A stretch of 64,000 bases of DNA from Chloroflexota bacterium (GCA_029548365.1 JAKPNN010000003.1:1-64000); one strand, 5' to 3'. Shown: positions 37,576 to 46,498, counted from the stretch's first letter. Numbers and translations are program-made. The notes: generated by a model from the sequence alone, not told the origin.

Positions 37576-38778
37576 TTAACTCCAATTTCTAGTTTTCTGA
37601 TTTATTTTTTCTATTGAGAAAGGCTTAACGGTATCCACGATCCAATTTCGGAATTGCTGGCCCTCGGGTGTATCTTGTGGATGGCTGATGTAAGACAATT
37701 GAATGCCCAGACGCTCTGCCACCTTGAACCCCAAAATCGGCCAAACCATGCCAATATCGCCGATGATGGGCATGCTGGTTTCCAAGCGTGCAAACCCAGA
37801 CATTTCCATCCTGAAGGGTATGCCGGTCAGTTTGGTTTTTGGCAAACCCTGGTCAATCGCCTTCTGAATGGTTGAACCCGATCTCTCCAGGTCCCAAGCT
37901 CTTTTTAATTGAGGGTCAAGGTCGATTCGAATTAAATGTTTGCCTTTCAACCTTGCCGAAGGTCCGCCGTCCCATTGACTCCAGATGCCATGCCCGGTGA
38001 AGTTCTCTAAGGGGCCGTCATGGATTTCTTGAGTTAGAGCAACAGCCGATTCAATCAACACAGCAGATTCATCAATCATCTTTGCAATTCGCGAACTGCG
38101 TTCAGTGATGGAAATACTATCTCCCAGGCATAAGCCCACCCCGCCGCCGCCGACCAGTTGAGGAACAGTCACCAAAACAGGCAGATTATTCACCGCACCG
38201 GCGCCGAGCATCGTCAAAGGATGACAACCCCAGCCAGCCGCTTGTTCAAATGGGACACCGAACATCTTTGCAAAGGCTAGGATTTCTTTTGAAATCCGCT
38301 CTGTTCTCAGCCCCATGGGGTAAGCCATATTTCCTGCTGCTTTGATAATATCTTTACCATCCAGCTTCATGCCTCGATCAATTAAATCTCGATCTAAAGG
38401 CATTTCTTTTTCCAATTCACTTAAATATTCTTCTGAGAGATGCGTGATTTCGAATATGTCTCCGCGTGGAAGCCGTTCGGTATCAAATCCCAATTCGACA
38501 CCGTTCACCCGGTGAACCTTATCCAGAGTTCCTGCCAATTCGTGGGCGATCACAGCAGAACTTGTGGAAACACCATCGATAATCCCTTTATGCATCAATT
38601 CTGCGATGAAGGTCGTTACACCCTCGTGAAGGTTAGGACCGCTACCGGTAATGACCATTACTTTATGACCCAGTTCTTTTTGGGTCACGATTATTTCAAC
38701 GGCATCATTGACAGCCTGCTGACTTTCTTCAGAAAGCCTGGAATAATATTCATCGATTAATTTTGTAAAGTCTTTCAA
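37576..38778 (-). CDS. Unrecognised 400-residue protein, possibly deoxyhypusine-synthase-like NAD-binding fold
   Basis: I cannot name the family with confidence. Visible motifs are VMVITGSGPNLHEGVTTFI (residues about 39-57), a region GVSTSSAVIAHELAG, a Cys/His patch GWGCHPLTMLGAGAV, the glycine-rich VGGGGVGLCLGDSI, and GHGIWSQWDGGPSARL. The GSGP and (V/A)xAHE patterns recall the DHS-like Rossmann fold of some archaeal and bacterial deaminase/dehydrogenase proteins. There is no signal peptide. The start is TTG at 38778 with AGGAG 7 nt upstream. It is 2 bp from kdsB, so it probably provides or modifies a nucleotide-sugar precursor. Confidence 0.55.
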   Translation of the reverse strand: MKDFTKLIDEYYSRLSEESQQAVNDAVEIIVTQKELGHKVMVITGSGPNLHEGVTTFIAELMHKGIIDGVSTSSAVIAHELAGTLDKVHRVNGVELGFDTERLPRGDIFEITHLSEEYLSELEKEMPLDRDLIDRGMKLDGKDIIKAAGNMAYPMGLRTERISKEILAFAKMFGVPFEQAAGWGCHPLTMLGAGAVNNLPVLVTVPQLVGGGGVGLCLGDSISITERSSRIAKMIDESAVLIESAVALTQEIHDGPLENFTGHGIWSQWDGGPSARLKGKHLIRIDLDPQLKRAWDLERSGSTIQKAIDQGLPKTKLTGIPFRMEMSGFARLETSMPIIGDIGMVWPILGFKVAERLGIQLSYISHPQDTPEGQQFRNWIVDTVKPFSIEKINQKTRNWS

Positions 38779-39073
38779 TGTTTTTCTCCTAATTTTTTAT
38801 TTGGTGAAATGCATGTGAATGCGTAATTTCTAAGTAATTATTATTATGCCTCCTGTTCAAAGGGAACCAAATCAAATTTCTTTTCTGAAGTTTTTCAATT
38901 CTAATTATTTAACCTAACTTAGATCTTTGAGTGATTTTGTATTGAAATTCATAGGCGTTGCTTAACATCATGAACACATTACAAAAATAGCAAGAAAAGA
39001 CTTCAATAACCACACAATAATTAACATTTCTAAAACCTCAACAATCTCTTACTAACAATTGATTGGTGATAAA
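38779..39073. other. AT-rich gap splitting the island
   Basis: About 295 bp of very AT-rich sequence divide the transport/aldolase part from the kdsB/kinase part. No gene or clear terminator is seen. A second promoter for the downstream genes is likely here; on the minus strand TAATAAT-type boxes occur near 38840-38860. Confidence 0.4.
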
Positions 39074-40198
39074 TTAAACTTCTCCCGAAATTCTATCTTT
39101 ATATTTATTACGGATCTTCTCAACTTCTATCAGGACTTGATCTTGAGATGTTTGGAGTTCACGATATGGAAACACACCTTTGCGAGCAGCAAGAAAGGGA
39201 TCATTCACTTGAGTTGAGTATTCAGACAGCTCTTCCAAAACCGCTAACCCGCAAAAGGGGACATATGCTGTGGAATATCCCCCTTCTTGGCAGAGCACTA
39301 ATCTATCTTGACAATGATCTCTTGCCACCTCTTTTAAAATCCTTGTGAATAAGCGATAGTCTTCAGAATAAAGTAACTGGCGACTCAATGGATCAATAAT
39401 ATTTCCATCAAACCCACAAGCAACAATGATTAACTCGGGTTTAAATAAATCAAGCGCAGGTTTGATTATTCGATCAAAGGCAGAAATATAACCACCAGAA
39501 CTTGTGCCCGGCGGAAATGGGATGTTAATATTAAATCCTTCTCCTTTCCCTGCACCAACCTCAGTGGTTAAGCCCATATCTTGAGGGAATAGCCGATCTT
39601 GGTGAATAGAAATTGTTAACACCGTAGGATCCTGGTAAAAAGCTTTTTGATTACCATTGCCATGGTGAACATCCCAATCAACAATTGCTATTTTTTTAAA
39701 TCCTTTAATTCTTTGGGCATATTTAACCGCTATAGCAATGTTGTTGAAAATACAATAGCCTCTACCAAAATCAGGTTCTGCATGGTGGCCTGCTGGCCTT
39801 ACCAAGGCATAAGCATTTTCGACACGGTTATCTGCAACTGCATCTACAGCTTCAATGCATCCACCAACAGCCAAAGCAGCTATCTCATAACTGCCAATTC
39901 CCACTATCGCATTTTCACCCGCATCACCACCTTTGGAGTCACTTAATTTTTTTACTTTTTCGACGTACTCTTTTCCGTGCACCATAGTCAGTTCATCAAT
40001 TGTTGCCTGTCTCGGGGTAATTGAGACAAGGTTACGCAAGATCCCGCTTACTTCAATCAGATTTCGAAAACGTCTTTTTGCAGAAGGATTATCAATATGC
40101 AATTCGGGTTCGACATAACCTCCAGCTGGAATATACGCGGCTGCAGAACCTAAATCATGCCACAAGTAGCTTTCATGAAAAACAAAGCCTGTTTTCAT
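39074..40198 (-). CDS. Histone-deacetylase-fold amidohydrolase
   Basis: A 374-residue member of the HDAC/AcuC/acetylpolyamine amidohydrolase superfamily. The catalytic His pair is in VRPAGHHAEPDFG (His138-His139). Zinc ligands are in VDWDVHHGNG (Asp176 and His178) and in CGFDGNIIDPL. All catalytic positions look intact, so it should remove acyl groups from amides. The natural substrate is unknown. In this operon a sugar-derived N-acetyl or other acylated amine is the obvious guess. It lies 26 bp downstream of the aldolase gene. Confidence 0.88.
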   Translation of the reverse strand: MKTGFVFHESYLWHDLGSAAAYIPAGGYVEPELHIDNPSAKRRFRNLIEVSGILRNLVSITPRQATIDELTMVHGKEYVEKVKKLSDSKGGDAGENAIVGIGSYEIAALAVGGCIEAVDAVADNRVENAYALVRPAGHHAEPDFGRGYCIFNNIAIAVKYAQRIKGFKKIAIVDWDVHHGNGNQKAFYQDPTVLTISIHQDRLFPQDMGLTTEVGAGKGEGFNINIPFPPGTSSGGYISAFDRIIKPALDLFKPELIIVACGFDGNIIDPLSRQLLYSEDYRLFTRILKEVARDHCQDRLVLCQEGGYSTAYVPFCGLAVLEELSEYSTQVNDPFLAARKGVFPYRELQTSQDQVLIEVEKIRNKYKDRISGEV

Positions 40199-40224
40199 CT
40201 ATTCTCTTTTCTATTAGGCAGTTA

Positions 40225-41130
40225 TTACACGTTTGAGCTTGATTGCATCTGAATAACAAATTTCTCAATTAACGCAAATTCATCTTTTGTCAATTCCCTC
40301 ATCGGTGGTCGAACATTTCCTGCTGGGATACCAAGAACCTTTAACGATGCTTTGAAAAAGGCTGGCGTAATACCTGCGCGATGGTTTTTTACAATGTGTG
40401 TTACTGTTTTTTGAAGATTCTGAGCTTTTTCTAGATCACCAAAGTTAAAAGCTTTATAAAGGTCAATGAATGGAGTAGGAAATACATTTGCGTTGCCTGA
40501 GATTTGAGCTTTACTTCCAAAAGCTAATCCAGCTAACATAAGCTCATCGACACCAAAACAGGTAATAAATTCTTCACCACCGGTAGTAACGTAATCCTGG
40601 AACCGAATTAAATCTGAATTGCTTGATTTGATTCCAGCAATATTTGATTTAGCATCTATCAAACGCTTTAGAAGATCAGCAGATATATCATTTTTAGCAT
40701 TCCCTGGGAAAGTATAAATTAGTACTGGCAAAGATTCCGCCGCCTCAGAAATACTTATGAAATGTTGAAATATTTGATTATCATCAAGCGTAAAAAAGTA
40801 AGGGAGTATGGCTGAGATATAGTTTGCCCCAACCTGAAGCGCGTGCTTGGTTAGTTCAATCGTACTTTTTGTATCAATGCAACCTGTATGTGCAATGATT
40901 GGTGTCCTTTTACCTGTAAAGTCAACAACTGATTCGAGTAAATCTTTCCTCTCATTTAGGCTCATTAACATTCCTTCACCAGTTGTCCCTCCAACCATAA
41001 GAGCATTCACCCCTTTATCCAACAAATAGTCTACCAACTTATTCAATGCTGGATAATCGATTTCATCTTTATCATTAAAGGGTGTGAGTATCGGAACGAT
41101 AACGCCATTCAAGTTTTTACAGTTTTTCAT
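40225..41130 (-). CDS. DapA/NanA-family aldolase or synthase
   Basis: A 301-residue (alpha/beta)8 lyase of the dihydrodipicolinate synthase/N-acetylneuraminate lyase family, started at the ATG at 41130 with AAGGAG upstream (TTG-type earlier starts are ignored). Signature residues are GTTGEG (GxTGE), IYTFPGNA with the catalytic Tyr, and GIKSSNSD with the Schiff-base Lys. Members form or split pyruvate-containing keto acids. The operon context, including a CMP-keto-acid synthetase nearby, favours a sugar-acid aldolase over lysine synthesis. The exact substrate cannot be read from these motifs. Confidence 0.85.
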   Translation of the reverse strand: MKNCKNLNGVIVPILTPFNDKDEIDYPALNKLVDYLLDKGVNALMVGGTTGEGMLMSLNERKDLLESVVDFTGKRTPIIAHTGCIDTKSTIELTKHALQVGANYISAILPYFFTLDDNQIFQHFISISEAAESLPVLIYTFPGNAKNDISADLLKRLIDAKSNIAGIKSSNSDLIRFQDYVTTGGEEFITCFGVDELMLAGLAFGSKAQISGNANVFPTPFIDLYKAFNFGDLEKAQNLQKTVTHIVKNHRAGITPAFFKASLKVLGIPAGNVRPPMRELTKDEFALIEKFVIQMQSSSNV

Positions 41131-41249
41131 AATTTGTTTCTCCTTAATTTTGTAATGGTTTTGCAATAATAAATCTCGCAAGATCTAATTTCTTTTTTAG
41201 TGTCAGCTTCCAATAAAATATTTTCACCTATAAATGCTGAAAAGCATAT

Positions 41250-42203
41250 TCAAGGAACGGGGTTTTTAGGTGGTTCTCCACGAATTACCCTGAGCACTTC
41301 TTCTATACTTCGAGTTCGAAGGTCTGTCTCAGCTTCTTCCGAGTACCAGGCAATGTGAGGTGTAATAATTACATTTTTAAAACACAACATTTCACTAGGA
41401 AGATTTGGCTCCCCGTCTAGAACATCTAATGCAGCCCCGGCCACAATTCCTGTTTTCAATGCATTAATTAACGCTGGTTGATCAATAAGGGCACCACGAC
41501 TGACATTGACGATAATTGGTTTTCTTGTAATCTTTTCAAAGACTGTCTTTGAAAGCATATGATAAGTATCCGGTGTCAATGGGCAGTGAAAACTAATTAT
41601 GTCAGATTGTAAAAAAATATCTTCTAAATCTAATCTAATTATTTTCTCTTTAACAAAATAATCATCAGGCATGTATGGGTCGAACGCGAAAATTCTTTGC
41701 GTAAACCCTTTCATTTTGTTGGCAAACCTACGGCCAATTAACCCCAGACCAATAATTCCCAAATTCTGTGTATTTAATCGATGAATATCACCTACTAATT
41801 CTCCATTCCAGATCCCCTTTTTTGTGTAATTATTATGGAGATGAATTTTTCTTTGGAGAGTGAGCAGCAATGCAACTGCATGATCCGCGACTTCTTCAAT
41901 ACAATAATCTGGCACATTGCACACTTCTATTCCTCGTGTTCGGCAAGCTCTTACATCAATCATGTCATAACCTACACCCGCTCTGACAATGACCTTACAT
42001 TTAGTCAAATTATTAGCTACATTTTCCGTGATATTGCAGTAGATGTTTATTATTCCCACAGCGTCTTTAGCTGCAGAAATTGTTTCTTCATCATTATCAC
42101 ATTGAGCAGATACAAATTCATAGCCAGCCTCAGTAAATATTTCTCGTTCCACTTCGGGATCATAATCAGGGTTTAATATTACAATAAGCTCTTTTTTTCT
42201 CAT
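41250..42203 (-). CDS. D-isomer-specific 2-hydroxyacid dehydrogenase
   Basis: A 317-residue NAD-dependent dehydrogenase of the phosphoglycerate-dehydrogenase/CtBP type. The Rossmann motif LGIIGLGLIGRRFANKM is at about residues 148-164. The catalytic Arg is in VNVSRGALIDQ, a Glu in LDGEPNLPSE, and a His in ITPHIAWYS. It oxidises or reduces a 2-hydroxy/2-keto acid. In this operon it could handle pyruvate- or ketoacid-type products of the neighbouring aldolase (inference). It starts 10 bp downstream of the permease stop. Confidence 0.9.
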   Translation of the reverse strand: MRKKELIVILNPDYDPEVEREIFTEAGYEFVSAQCDNDEETISAAKDAVGIINIYCNITENVANNLTKCKVIVRAGVGYDMIDVRACRTRGIEVCNVPDYCIEEVADHAVALLLTLQRKIHLHNNYTKKGIWNGELVGDIHRLNTQNLGIIGLGLIGRRFANKMKGFTQRIFAFDPYMPDDYFVKEKIIRLDLEDIFLQSDIISFHCPLTPDTYHMLSKTVFEKITRKPIIVNVSRGALIDQPALINALKTGIVAGAALDVLDGEPNLPSEMLCFKNVIITPHIAWYSEEAETDLRTRSIEEVLRVIRGEPPKNPVP

Positions 42204-42213
42204 TTGATTTTTA

Positions 42214-43044
42214 TTAGCCTTTCAATCCACCAAGGGACAAACCTGAGACAATATATTTCGATGCAAATATATATATTATTATTACGGGTAATGTAGCAAT
42301 AATAGCTCCGCCCATAATAGCATTCCAACGTGCAACGTCTCCAAATAACATCCCTGACAATCCCAATGGAAGGGTTTTTGTGTTTCCGCTTAAAATTACT
42401 AAAGCAAACAGGTATTCACCCCAACACATCGTGTAAGACATGATTAATGTAGAGACAATCCCTGGTGCTGACAAAGGAATTATCACCTTAATAAGGGCTT
42501 GAAAACGAGAACACCCATCAACAAATGCAGCATCATCGAATTCGGAGTTGATTGATTTAAAGTAACTAATCAACATCCATGTAGCGTAAGGGATTGTTGT
42601 GGAAGGATACACTAACAACAACCCCCAAATAGATCGAGACAAGCCAAATTTTGTCACCATAATGTAGATTGGAATAAACAATAATGTTTGGGGTAAAAGA
42701 TATGCAAGGAGAATAATATTTGCCAATAATTTTCGACCTTTAAAATTCAATCTCGCTAAACCATAAGCAGCCGGTATACTAAAAATCCCGGTAATTAAAG
42801 CTGAGATTAAGGATACTAAAGTGCTATTTATCAACCAAGAAATATATTTTGTATTTTTCAACAAGTACTGGTATCCAGATAACGAAAATGGTTTTGGCCA
42901 AAATGTGGGGTTTAGTGTATAAATATCTCCAAGGGGCTTAAAAGAAGTGATTAACATCCAGTAAATTGGAAATAAAGCCGTGAGCAGAAACACAGCAAGA
43001 AGGCAATAAGTAATGAATTTGTATATGTGATTTTTTCTTCTCAT
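42214..43044 (-). CDS. Carbohydrate ABC transporter permease (MalG type)
   Basis: A 276-residue inner-membrane permease from the ATG at 43044. An upstream TTG at 43071 would overlap the preceding gene. Six hydrophobic segments are visible, and the cytoplasmic EAA loop reads EFDDAAFVDGCSRFQAL, with the conserved DG. It pairs with the adjacent permease and binding protein. No ATPase gene is in this operon, so a shared MsmK/UgpC-type ATPase elsewhere must energise it. There is no Shine-Dalgarno; translation is probably coupled to the upstream stop codon 4 bp away. Confidence 0.92.
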   Translation of the reverse strand: MRRKNHIYKFITYCLLAVFLLTALFPIYWMLITSFKPLGDIYTLNPTFWPKPFSLSGYQYLLKNTKYISWLINSTLVSLISALITGIFSIPAAYGLARLNFKGRKLLANIILLAYLLPQTLLFIPIYIMVTKFGLSRSIWGLLLVYPSTTIPYATWMLISYFKSINSEFDDAAFVDGCSRFQALIKVIIPLSAPGIVSTLIMSYTMCWGEYLFALVILSGNTKTLPLGLSGMLFGDVARWNAIMGGAIIATLPVIIIYIFASKYIVSGLSLGGLKG

Positions 43045-43048
43045 AATT

Positions 43049-43957
43049 TCAAGATTTATCGTTGGGTTCAAATATTAGTCGTGTTACTAAAAATATTAAC
43101 GAAAATATTATCGGTACTGAAGCTACTGAAACAGCAATTCCTTTTGCCAAATAAAGATTAACAAAAGCATAATTATAAGTTAGCGTTGAAAATACCTGCG
43201 TTGCATTGACAGGACCTCCACGTGTTAACACCCATATAATTTGAAAGTCATTGAGAGTCCAAATTGTTGATACTACTGTCACTAAAAGAATTACATTTAA
43301 TATGGATGGGATTGTTATGTATAAAAACTTCTGAATATCATTTGCACCATCTAACACAGCTGCTTCATATTGCTCTGTGGGTATAGTTTGTAGTCCACTG
43401 AGTATACTAATTCCAAAAAAAGGCGTTCCTCGCCAAACGTTAACAAGAATCACAGATATCATAGCCATCGCCGGAGTGCTAAGCCAAGCAATCGGTTCTG
43501 TAATTACTTTAGCTCCCATCAAAATAGTATTAAATATTCCTCCAGTGGAGCTATACATAAATCCAAACATTAACACTGTAACAATAGTTGATATGGTCCA
43601 AGGCAAGAAAAGCAATGCCCTCCATAAATCAACTAAAGCTAGTTTTTGATTTAAAACAATTGCCATGATCATCCCAAAAAACAACTTAAAGATAATCGCA
43701 CTTATTGTAAAAACGAAACTATTAGATACTGTCTTCCAGAATATTGGGTCTTTGGCTAATTCTACGTAATTTCTAAACCAAATAAAATGGCCTTCAATGC
43801 CAATGGTTTTATCAGTTAAGCTTGTAAAGAAGGCATTAAGCAAAGGGTACCCTTGCATAAAAATCAAATATGCAATTGTTGGAACAATAAACACCAGAGC
43901 AGTTAATAGTTTTTTATTTTTAATTGTAATGTTTTTTAACATAAAATCAGAGCTCAC
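43049..43957 (-). CDS. Carbohydrate ABC transporter permease (MalF type)
   Basis: A permease of about 302 residues with six hydrophobic segments and the EAA-type loop QYEAAVLDGANDIQKFL. The start is GTG at 43957; an ATG at 43942 (giving MLKNITIK) is the alternative, and neither has a strong ribosome site. It is the partner of the MalG-type permease downstream. It follows the binding-protein gene, from which a 22-bp palindrome separates it. Confidence 0.92.
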   Translation of the reverse strand: MSSDFMLKNITIKNKKLLTALVFIVPTIAYLIFMQGYPLLNAFFTSLTDKTIGIEGHFIWFRNYVELAKDPIFWKTVSNSFVFTISAIIFKLFFGMIMAIVLNQKLALVDLWRALLFLPWTISTIVTVLMFGFMYSSTGGIFNTILMGAKVITEPIAWLSTPAMAMISVILVNVWRGTPFFGISILSGLQTIPTEQYEAAVLDGANDIQKFLYITIPSILNVILLVTVVSTIWTLNDFQIIWVLTRGGPVNATQVFSTLTYNYAFVNLYLAKGIAVSVASVPIIFSLIFLVTRLIFEPNDKS

Positions 43958-43968
43958 AAAGTTAGGCT

Positions 43969-43990
43969 GAGGGAGCCATATGGCTCCCTC
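43969..43990. promoter_or_regulatory. Perfect 22-bp palindrome between binding-protein and permease genes
   Basis: GAGGGAGCCAT meets its exact inverse at the centre, giving an 11-bp perfect hairpin in RNA with no T tract on the minus strand. It lies 16 bp after the stop of the binding-protein gene. Such hairpins can protect the upstream message from 3' decay, so the binding protein is made in excess over permeases. This is known for maltose-type operons; here it is inference. Confidence 0.75.
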
Positions 43991-44006
43991 GTTTTGTAAA
44001 GGATTA

Positions 44007-45359
44007 TCATTTATGCTTTTCTATCACATCGGTAATATCGATGTGAAGCTGAGTGATCATGTCATCTAAGGCTTGATTATTCACAATCACCTCTTGCAGG
44101 TTGCGAGTAAGAAGAAATGACTTGGTTATTTCACCTGCGGCGGGCGAAAAATCACCTGGATAACCTAAGAATGCATAATAATTAGGAATATCGCAAAATA
44201 CTTTTCCGTATTCATTTTGCCAAAATTCATCTTCGGTTAATTCAGGATATGCGGGAACAATTTGATAGCCACCGTGCGTCATCCATTCTCTTTGCCATTC
44301 CTTGTCCATCATCCAAATCATTAATTGCTGACCCCAATATGGATTTTTGGCATCTTTGAAAACAGCTAACCCATTGCTAATACCGGTAATGAAACGCCCT
44401 TCAGGTCCACCAGGAACAAGAGCTAACTTCGTCTGTTCTTTTAAATCAGGGTAATCATCAGTATTGAAGATAGCATTGTAAACGCTACCAGTGTTAATAA
44501 CCATGGCTGATTGCCCAGAAAGATAAGCTTGGTTATTTCCACCATCATCCCACCCAATTGCTGAAGGAGGATTAATTTTGTTTTCATTGAGGAAAAAGTC
44601 AACAATCCATTGTGATGCTTCCCGAAATTCAGGTTCTTCTACTGCAGAAGATTTGCCATCAGCTGTAAGTAAGGAAGCACCATAACTCCAAAGGATATCA
44701 CGGAACCACCATTCACTATCTGTACAATCCATGCCTATACAAAAACCTGCACCATATACACCGGTATCAGGATCTGTTAAAAGAGTTGCATCATCAATAA
44801 ACTCATCCCATGTTTCTGGAGGAGATTTAATTCCAGCTTCTTCAAAAAGATCAGCACGATAGTATAAGACTGTTGGTTCTGCCCACATGGGGACACCATA
44901 ATACTGTCCACCATATGAAAAACTCGTAAGTAAAGCCGGCGACATCTCTCCATTTATTCTTTGGATTTCGTCAACGGTTTCTGATACATCGAGCATTAAC
45001 CCTCTTGATTGGAAGCCACCAAGGTTGTTGTAATCCATATATGTCAAATCTGGCAAATTCCCTGATTCGACAGCAGCTGACCATCTTGTCATCAAGTCAT
45101 TAATAGCAATCAATTCAAGGTCTACAGGAATACCCGTGGCTTTTGTAAATTCTTCAACCCGAGCTTCTACAGATTCGTTACCCGTGTCAACAAAGATTTT
45201 CATCATCCAGAACGTAATTTTTTCAGGCTTTTCATCAACTGATGATTCAACTTCTACCACCGGTCCTGGCTCTTCCGTATCTGTTGTAACAGGCGCACAT
45301 GCTGAAAACAAACTCAAAATCAGTAAAACCGACATCAACATTAAAACAATTTTTTTCAT
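44007..45359 (-). CDS. Extracellular sugar-binding lipoprotein of an ABC transporter
   Basis: A protein of about 450 residues from the ATG at 45359, which has GGAG 6 nt upstream; ATG and TTG codons lie a little earlier. The signal peptide ends in LFSAC, whose Cys at about residue 21 would be lipid-modified and anchor the protein outside the membrane. The rest matches family 1 solute-binding proteins, with WMMKIFVDTGN near the N terminus, a Gln/Trp-rich lobe, and DDGGNNQAYLSGQSAMVINTG in the centre. It delivers a sugar to the two permeases. The ligand is unknown. Confidence 0.9.
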   Translation of the reverse strand: MKKIVLMLMSVLLILSLFSACAPVTTDTEEPGPVVEVESSVDEKPEKITFWMMKIFVDTGNESVEARVEEFTKATGIPVDLELIAINDLMTRWSAAVESGNLPDLTYMDYNNLGGFQSRGLMLDVSETVDEIQRINGEMSPALLTSFSYGGQYYGVPMWAEPTVLYYRADLFEEAGIKSPPETWDEFIDDATLLTDPDTGVYGAGFCIGMDCTDSEWWFRDILWSYGASLLTADGKSSAVEEPEFREASQWIVDFFLNENKINPPSAIGWDDGGNNQAYLSGQSAMVINTGSVYNAIFNTDDYPDLKEQTKLALVPGGPEGRFITGISNGLAVFKDAKNPYWGQQLMIWMMDKEWQREWMTHGGYQIVPAYPELTEDEFWQNEYGKVFCDIPNYYAFLGYPGDFSPAAGEITKSFLLTRNLQEVIVNNQALDDMITQLHIDITDVIEKHK

Positions 45360-45431
45360 TTTCATCTCCAAAAAGAAGTCTAGTGTATTTATTCAAAGGT
45401 TTATATGTTCAATCTAGAAATAGGCACCTCC

Positions 45432-46439
45432 TTATATTGTTACTAGAGGAAGAACCGACTCCCTGAAAAGTACCTGGGATTCCAGCATGACGGTTGTAAC
45501 AGAGCAATTAATATCCTCTATCCTTCTCATGATCAATTCGGCAGCGATTCTTCCTATCTCATAAGTCGGTTGAGCTACAACTGTGATGCTGGGTTGAACC
45601 AATTCACTCCAGGTGCTATCGTCAAAAGAAACCATTGAAATATCATCAGGTATCTTAAGCCCAAGTTCTTTGATTGCTCTCATGGCTCCTAAAGCCAGTA
45701 AATTATTTCCTGCAAAAATCGCTGTCGGGGGGTCAGCTAACGCGAACAATTCATGCGCCAATTTGTACCCATTTTCTTCCTTGGGCATACTTTGCAAAAT
45801 CAAATTTTCATCCAAAGGAATATTTTTCTCTTCGAAAGCATTTTTCATCCCGAGCAACCTTTCTCGCCCTGTGGTTACATCAGAAGGGCCGAGGATGGCG
45901 CCAATCCTTCGGTGATTCATCGATAGCAAGTGGTCAACCAAGTTTTTAGAAGCGCTCACATTGTCAAGAAGGACAATATCAACATCACAATCCAAAATTC
46001 TGCGGTCTACACATACAACGGGAATTTTATTGTTGATCAATTTTTTAACAGGGCAATTGTATTCCTTGGTTGGTGTAATGATCACCCCCGCTACCCTTTC
46101 AGAAATCATCAAATCAACATTTAATTCTTCTTTCTGAGGATCCTCATCAGCGTTGGCAAGAATTAAGGCGTAATTATTCTCGTGGGCAATATCTTCTACA
46201 GCCCGGACCAACCCGGTGAAAAAAGGGTTTTGAATATCAGAGATGATAAGCCCGATGATGCGAGACTTATTACTGCGCAAACCTCGTGCCAATCGACTTG
46301 GCTTGTACCCCAGCGCATTCATTGCACCCTGCACTTTTTGGCGGGTTTCTTCTTTGATGTAATTACGGTCGTTTAAAACGCGTGAAACCGTTGAACTTGA
46401 AACCCCGGCCAAATCAGCAACATCTTTGATGGTTACCAT
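45432..46439 (-). CDS. LacI-family transcriptional regulator
   Basis: A 335-residue regulator. The N-terminal helix-turn-helix reads TIKDVADLAGVSSSTVSRVL, the standard LacI signature, followed by the hinge helix and a periplasmic-binding-type effector domain (about residues 60-330) with GLIISDIQNPFFTGLV. The start at 46439 has AGGAA upstream. It is the first gene of the island, and its own promoter is overlapped by a large palindrome, so it should control itself and the genes behind it. The inducing sugar is unknown. Confidence 0.93.
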   Translation of the reverse strand: MVTIKDVADLAGVSSSTVSRVLNDRNYIKEETRQKVQGAMNALGYKPSRLARGLRSNKSRIIGLIISDIQNPFFTGLVRAVEDIAHENNYALILANADEDPQKEELNVDLMISERVAGVIITPTKEYNCPVKKLINNKIPVVCVDRRILDCDVDIVLLDNVSASKNLVDHLLSMNHRRIGAILGPSDVTTGRERLLGMKNAFEEKNIPLDENLILQSMPKEENGYKLAHELFALADPPTAIFAGNNLLALGAMRAIKELGLKIPDDISMVSFDDSTWSELVQPSITVVAQPTYEIGRIAAELIMRRIEDINCSVTTVMLESQVLFRESVLPLVTI

Positions 46440-46453
46440 TATGATTTCCTGTA

Positions 46454-46498
46454 ATCGTTATCTGAAATCGATTTCTGAAATCGATTTCTGATAACGAT
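46454..46498. promoter_or_regulatory. 45-bp nested palindromic operator for the LacI regulator
   Basis: Two copies of GAAATCGATTTC (46464-46475 and 46477-46488) stand side by side, flanked by the inverted pair ATCGTTATC (46454-46462) and GATAACGAT (46490-46498). The whole is symmetrical except at three T positions. The central CG with A/T arms is typical of LacI-family operators. It begins 15 bp upstream of the regulator's start codon and its distal end overlaps the -10 box. Confidence 0.85.
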
